9,814 nucleotides of DNA from DATEPR01 sp036503065. Its GTDB lineage: Bacteria; Actinomycetota; Actinomycetes; Mycobacteriales; Pseudonocardiaceae. The translations under genes and the position numbers were made by a program. The notes beneath the pieces are model-generated. The model was not told the DNA's origin. It worked only from the letters and a program-made list of their open reading frames with translations, and searched no databases. Of this stretch, positions 6,264 to 9,814 are shown one piece after another; within the stretch, counting starts at the first letter, position 1, and every line of letters starts with the position of its first letter. The DNA lies in NCBI GenBank assembly GCA_036503065.1, contig DASXXM010000687.1:1-9814 (forward strand). Reading direction: 5' to 3'.

Positions 6264-6279
6264 AAATTACAGCCGGTCT

Positions 6280-6313
6280 CCTCGCTCGGACGGCGCGCAC
6301 CGTCCGAGCGGGG
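6280..6313 (+). terminator. Strong intercistronic hairpin after the binding-protein gene
   Basis: CGCTCGGACGG (6283-6293) and CCGTCCGAGCG (6300-6310) form a perfect 11-bp stem around a 6-base loop. Three further pairs, one a G-T wobble, extend it to 6280 and 6313. It begins 17 bases after the stop codon, and no T-run follows. In binding-protein transporter operons such structures commonly stabilise the upstream message or terminate part of the transcripts, so that more binding protein than permease is made. That role is inferred here. Confidence 0.7.
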
Positions 6314-6375
6314 TCACGTCCGGCTCTCCGTACCGCACAATCGTTTCGGGGAACGACAGGACAGGAGTCCCGGGC

Positions 6376-7479
6376 ATGGCTCTCGGCACTAATCCTTCTG
6401 CGCCGCCGACCGAGGTGGTGTTGGAGGCGGAAGGTCTGACGAAGCACTTCGTGATCCGCAGGCGCGGGCGCGAGGTGCTCACCCGTACCACGCGCAGCGT
6501 GCACGCGGTCGACGACGTCAACCTGGTGTTGCGCCGCGGCCAGGTCACGGCGCTGGTCGGTGAGTCCGGCTCCGGCAAGTCGACGGTGGCACGGCTGATG
6601 GCGCAGTTGTATCCCCGTACCGGCGGCGACATCCGGCTGCACGGCAAGTCGGTCACGGTGCGCGGCGGCCGGAAGTTCCGCGCCTACTGCCGTCAGGTCC
6701 AGATGATCTTCCAGGACCCGTTCGCCTCCCTCAATCCCACGCACACCGTCCGCTACCACCTCACCAGGGCGCTGCGGGTGCACGGCCGAGCGGGCAAGGG
6801 CGATGCCGAACTGCGGGACGCGCTGCACGAACTGCTCACCAGGGTGCAGCTCAGGCCCCCCGAGCAGTACCTGGCGAAGTTCCCGCACGAGCTGTCCGGC
6901 GGGCAGCGGCAGCGGGTGGCCATCGCCAGGGCCCTGGCCGCCAACCCGGAGGCGCTGCTTGCCGACGAGCCGGTGTCCATGTTGGACGTCTCCATCCGGC
7001 TCGGTGTGCTGAACCTGTTGCGGGACCTGAAGGAACGACTCCACCTGGCCATCCTCTACATCACCCACGACATCGCGTCGGCCCGCTACTTCGCCGACGA
7101 CACGCTGGTGATGTACGCGGGCCGGATGGTGGAGGGCGGGGACAGCGAGACCGTCACCCAGCACCCGGCCCACCCGTACACCCGACTGCTGATCGAGTCG
7201 GCACCGGACCCGGACCGGATCGACGGCTCGGCCAAGGCCGCGGCGAACGCGGCGGACGGCTCCGGCGGCGAACCGCCGAGCCTGATCGCCCCGCCGAGCG
7301 GCTGCCGGTTCCACCCCCGCTGCCCGCACGTGATGCCGCGGTGCACCACGGACCTGCCGCCGCGCTTCGACCTCGACGACGGCACGAACCACTGGGCCGC
7401 CTGCTGGCTGTACGACATGCGGGACCTCGACGCGGCCAACCACGGTGTGGAGGGTCTGTTCCCGGAGGGCGGCCGATGA
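6376..7479 (+). CDS. ABC transporter ATPase, OppF/DppF type
   Basis: A 367-residue cytosolic nucleotide-binding subunit that energises uptake together with the second ATPase at the window's right end. Walker A is GESGSGKST (62-70), the Q-loop lies in IFQDPFASLNP (111-121), the signature is LSGGQ (173-177), Walker B is LLADEP (194-199) and the switch His is His231. The C-terminal oligopeptide-transporter domain (about 305-345) carries four cysteines (310, 316, 323, 343). In the mycobacterial OppD such a set binds a 4Fe-4S cluster, so this subunit may hold one too. The ATG is preceded by ACAGGAG with an 8-base spacer. The 112-base gap from the binding-protein gene contains the hairpin. The stop overlaps the next gene's start by 4 nt. 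Its place as second gene, ahead of the permeases, differs from the common A-B-C-D-F order. Confidence 0.94.
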   Translation: MALGTNPSAPPTEVVLEAEGLTKHFVIRRRGREVLTRTTRSVHAVDDVNLVLRRGQVTALVGESGSGKSTVARLMAQLYPRTGGDIRLHGKSVTVRGGRKFRAYCRQVQMIFQDPFASLNPTHTVRYHLTRALRVHGRAGKGDAELRDALHELLTRVQLRPPEQYLAKFPHELSGGQRQRVAIARALAANPEALLADEPVSMLDVSIRLGVLNLLRDLKERLHLAILYITHDIASARYFADDTLVMYAGRMVEGGDSETVTQHPAHPYTRLLIESAPDPDRIDGSAKAAANAADGSGGEPPSLIAPPSGCRFHPRCPHVMPRCTTDLPPRFDLDDGTNHWAACWLYDMRDLDAANHGVEGLFPEGGR

Positions 7480-8456
7480 CCTATCTCCTGCGTCGCGTCG
7501 CGTTCTACCTCTTCACCGCGTGGGCCGCCGTCACGATCAACTTCTTCATCCCCCGGCTGATCCCCGGTGACCCGGTGCTCGCGCTGATCGCGAAGAACCA
7601 GGGACAGATGAGCACGAAGGCGATCGCCTCGCTGTACGTCCTGTTCGGACTGGACAAGCACCAGAGCATCTTCGAGCAGTACGGTCACTACTGGGCGCAG
7701 CTGGTGCACGGCGACCTCGGCCTGTCGTTCACGTTCTTCCCGACGCCGGTGTCCACGGTCATCGCGCAGAGCCTGCCGTGGACCCTGGCGCTGGTCGGCG
7801 TCACCACGCTGGTCAGCTTCGCGCTGGGCACCAGCCTCGGGGTCTTCGCCGGCTGGCGGCGCGGCTCGTGGGCGGACGCCCTGCTGCCGGTCACCACGTT
7901 CTTCTCGTCGGTGCCCTACTTCTGGCTCGGCCTGATCGCGATCGAGCTGTTCACCGGGCCCGGCAGCTTCTTCCCGCCGTCGGGCGGTTTCGACCCCGGC
8001 GTGGTGCCCAGTTTCACCGGCGGGTTCATCGGCAGCGCGATCCAGCACAGCATCCTGCCGGCCGCGACGATCCTGGTCTCCTCGATGAGCGGCTGGATCC
8101 TCGCCATGCGCAACATGATGGTGACGGTCACCTCGGAGGACTACATCACCGTCGCGCACGCCAAGGGCCTGTCCGAGCGCCGGGTGATGGTGAACTATGC
8201 GGCCCGCAACGCGTTGCTGCCCAACGTGTCCGGTTTCGCGCTCTCGCTCGGCTTCATCGTCGGCGGCACGCTGCTGGTGGAGATCGTGTTCTCCTATCCG
8301 GGCGTGGGATACGAGCTGTTCCAGGCGGTCGGCTCGCAGGACTACCCGCTGATGCAGGGCATCTTCCTGATCATCACGCTGTCGGTGCTGGCCGCGAACT
8401 TCCTGGCCGACATCGCGTACCTGCTCCTCGACCCGCGCACCCGCAAGGAGGGCTGA
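7476..8456 (+). CDS. ABC transporter permease, DppB/OppB type
   Basis: A 326-residue inner-membrane subunit with about six membrane helices (near 8-27, 98-125, 135-160, 192-212, 250-272 and 293-318). The N-terminal motif MTYLLRRVAFYLFTAW followed by FIPRLIPGDP is typical of OppB-type permeases, as is the C-terminal FSYPGVGYELFQAV. The EAA coupling loop is at about 221-250 (DYITVAHAKGLSERRVM), where the ATPases dock. The start is ATG in an ATGA overlap with the ATPase stop, with GGAGGG a few bases upstream; a longer frame to 7341 lies inside the ATPase gene and is rejected. It forms a heterodimeric channel with the next gene product. Confidence 0.94.
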   Translation: MTYLLRRVAFYLFTAWAAVTINFFIPRLIPGDPVLALIAKNQGQMSTKAIASLYVLFGLDKHQSIFEQYGHYWAQLVHGDLGLSFTFFPTPVSTVIAQSLPWTLALVGVTTLVSFALGTSLGVFAGWRRGSWADALLPVTTFFSSVPYFWLGLIAIELFTGPGSFFPPSGGFDPGVVPSFTGGFIGSAIQHSILPAATILVSSMSGWILAMRNMMVTVTSEDYITVAHAKGLSERRVMVNYAARNALLPNVSGFALSLGFIVGGTLLVEIVFSYPGVGYELFQAVGSQDYPLMQGIFLIITLSVLAANFLADIAYLLLDPRTRKEG

Positions 8457-8460
8457 CACC

Positions 8461-9486
8461 GTGGCGACGCCCGCGACAAATCTGGACACGATCGTTCCGG
8501 ACGGTCCGATCGGCGGCACCGGCAACCTGCCGGCCCGCCGCAGGAACTTCCGGTTCATCGCCAACGTGAAGGCGGCGGTCGGCCTCGCCGTCATCGGCTT
8601 CTTCGTGCTGCTGGCGATCATCGGCCCGTGGATCGCGCCCTACGACCCGGACAAGCGCGGCAACGACCTGGTGGCACCGCCGTCCGGCGCGCACTGGTTC
8701 GGCACCGACCACCTCGGCCGGGACATCTTCAGCCAGGTACTGGTCGGCGCGCGCAGCGTCGTGTACGTCGGGTTCCTGGCCGGCCTGGTGGCCACCGCGC
8801 TCGCGATCGTGATCGGCGTGACCGCGGGCTACCTCGGTGGCACGGCGGACGACGGCCTTTCCGTGCTGTCCAACGTGTTCCTGGTGATCCCGGCGCTGCC
8901 GTTGATCATCATCATCACGTCCACCCTGCCCAACGCGGGCGACACCCTCGTCGCCATGGTGATCGGCTTCACGTCATGGGCGTACGGGGCCAGGGTGCTC
9001 AGAGCGCAGACGCTGTCGTTGCGCAGCCGTGACTACGTCGAGGCGGCCCGCGCGACCGGCGAGAAGACCTGGCGGATCGTGGGCTTCGAGGTGTTGCCCA
9101 ACCTGACCGCCGTCATCGCGTCCAACTTCGTCGGCACGGTGGTGTTCGCGGTGCTGTCCGAGATCACCCTGTCCTTCATCGGCGTCTCCGGCGCGTCGAC
9201 CTGGAACTGGGGCACGATCCTGTTCTGGGCGCAGAGCCAACAGGCGTTGGCGCAGGGCGCGTGGTGGTGGTTCGTGCCGGCCGGCCTCGCCATCGCCGTG
9301 CTGGGCACCGCGTTGGCGCTGTTGAACTTCGGCATCGACGAGTTCATCAACCCGCGGCTGCGCGGCACCGGCCGTAGCAAGGTGCGCACCGCCGCCGGGC
9401 ACGTGGTCCGGATGCGCGTCGGCTTCACCCCGGTGTTGGGTCTCGACGAACCCGGTGTCCAGCAACCGAGGGAGGCGCGTTCGTGA
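8461..9486 (+). CDS. ABC transporter permease, DppC/OppC type
   Basis: A 341-residue inner-membrane subunit, partner of the preceding permease. A cytosolic N-terminus of about 36 residues leads into the first helix (37-59). The OppC_N signature follows at 72-98, with HWFGTDHLGRDIFSQVL. The EAA coupling loop is at about 191-214 (DYVEAARATGEKTWRIVGFE), and five more helices are seen between 98 and 292. After the usual end at INPRLRG (296-302) there is a 39-residue hydrophilic tail, somewhat longer than is typical. The GTG start is set by AAGGAGGG eight bases upstream and lies 4 bases after the previous stop. The gene ends in a GTGA overlap with the next one. Confidence 0.94.
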   Translation: MATPATNLDTIVPDGPIGGTGNLPARRRNFRFIANVKAAVGLAVIGFFVLLAIIGPWIAPYDPDKRGNDLVAPPSGAHWFGTDHLGRDIFSQVLVGARSVVYVGFLAGLVATALAIVIGVTAGYLGGTADDGLSVLSNVFLVIPALPLIIIITSTLPNAGDTLVAMVIGFTSWAYGARVLRAQTLSLRSRDYVEAARATGEKTWRIVGFEVLPNLTAVIASNFVGTVVFAVLSEITLSFIGVSGASTWNWGTILFWAQSQQALAQGAWWWFVPAGLAIAVLGTALALLNFGIDEFINPRLRGTGRSKVRTAAGHVVRMRVGFTPVLGLDEPGVQQPREARS

Positions 9487-9814
9487 TCGGCGAGCCCGTT
9501 CTGGAGATCAGGAACCTCAACGTCGACTACGGTCTCGGCGACACCGCCGTGCACGCGGTGAGCGACGTGAGCCTCACCCTGCACCGGGGCGAGGTGCTCG
9601 GCCTTGCCGGGGAGAGCGGCAGCGGCAAGTCGACGCTCGCGTACGGCCTGACCCGGCTGCTGCCGCCGCCGGGCGTGATCCGCAGCGGTTCGGTGCTGTA
9701 CTACCGGCCCGACGGCGAGCCGATGGACATCATGAAGCTCACCCCGGACCAGTTGCGCGAGTTCCGCTGGGCGGAGACGTCGATCGTGTTCCAGGGGGCG
9801 ATGAACTCGCTCAA
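9483..9814 (+). CDS. ABC transporter ATPase, OppD/DppD type (3' end beyond window)
   Basis: The first 110 residues of a second ATPase are visible before the window ends. Walker A is GESGSGKST (43-51) and the Q-loop lies in IVFQGAMNSL (101-110), where the wording FQGAMNSL is characteristic of OppD-type subunits. The signature, Walker B and C-terminal domain lie outside the window. The GTG start overlaps the preceding permease stop (GTGA) and has GAGGGAGG seven bases upstream. It completes the transporter: one binding protein, two permeases and two ATPases. Confidence 0.93.
   Translation, partial: MIGEPVLEIRNLNVDYGLGDTAVHAVSDVSLTLHRGEVLGLAGESGSGKSTLAYGLTRLLPPPGVIRSGSVLYYRPDGEPMDIMKLTPDQLREFRWAETSIVFQGAMNSL

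Noticed and set aside
6094..8621. Minus-strand open frames of 449 and 511 residues opposite the ATPase and permease genes
   Set aside because: Shadows of clear ABC-transporter genes; rich in Arg, Gln, His and Asp, without domains.

Overview
The window looks like chromosomal DNA from a high-GC Gram-positive bacterium of the Actinomycetota, probably a Pseudonocardiales-type filamentous actinomycete. The reasons are very high GC with G/C in most third codon positions, several GTG starts, 4-nt start/stop overlaps, a mycosin-like subtilase and a lipoprotein ABC-transporter operon with Actinobacteria-like motifs. The genus is an inference; no rRNA or tRNA is present to anchor it.

Left part, minus strand (about 266-2951): three tightly coupled genes read leftward. 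The first encodes a single-pass membrane protein with an NTF2-like extracytoplasmic domain. The second is a secreted, membrane-anchored S8 serine protease of mycosin type. The third is a small Rid-family protein in which the usual catalytic arginine is replaced by alanine. Stop and start codons overlap at both junctions. Beyond the last gene (1-273) lie two copies of a 99-bp repeat (97/99 identical), and a long perfect hairpin that may act as the operon's terminator.

Middle (2952-3410): a divergent intergenic region of 459 bp with no credible gene. It holds helically phased GTNAC direct repeats, a short AT-rich segment with a partial iron-box match, and an imperfect palindrome that could be a LacI-family operator.

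Right part, plus strand (3411-9814): a LacI-family regulator is followed by a candidate promoter and a perfect 16-bp LacI-type palindrome. Then comes an ABC transporter of the peptide/opine/nickel (Opp/Dpp) superfamily: lipoprotein binding protein, OppF-type ATPase, DppB-type permease, DppC-type permease, and the start of an OppD-type ATPase that runs off the window. Overlaps and short gaps from 6376 onward indicate one transcript; a strong hairpin separates the binding-protein gene from the rest and may set a higher level of binding protein. Control by a LacI-family regulator suggests that the ligand is a sugar or oligosaccharide, as with the Opp-like beta-oligosaccharide transporters of Thermotoga, rather than a peptide.

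The two halves are transcribed divergently and there is no sequence evidence that they work together.
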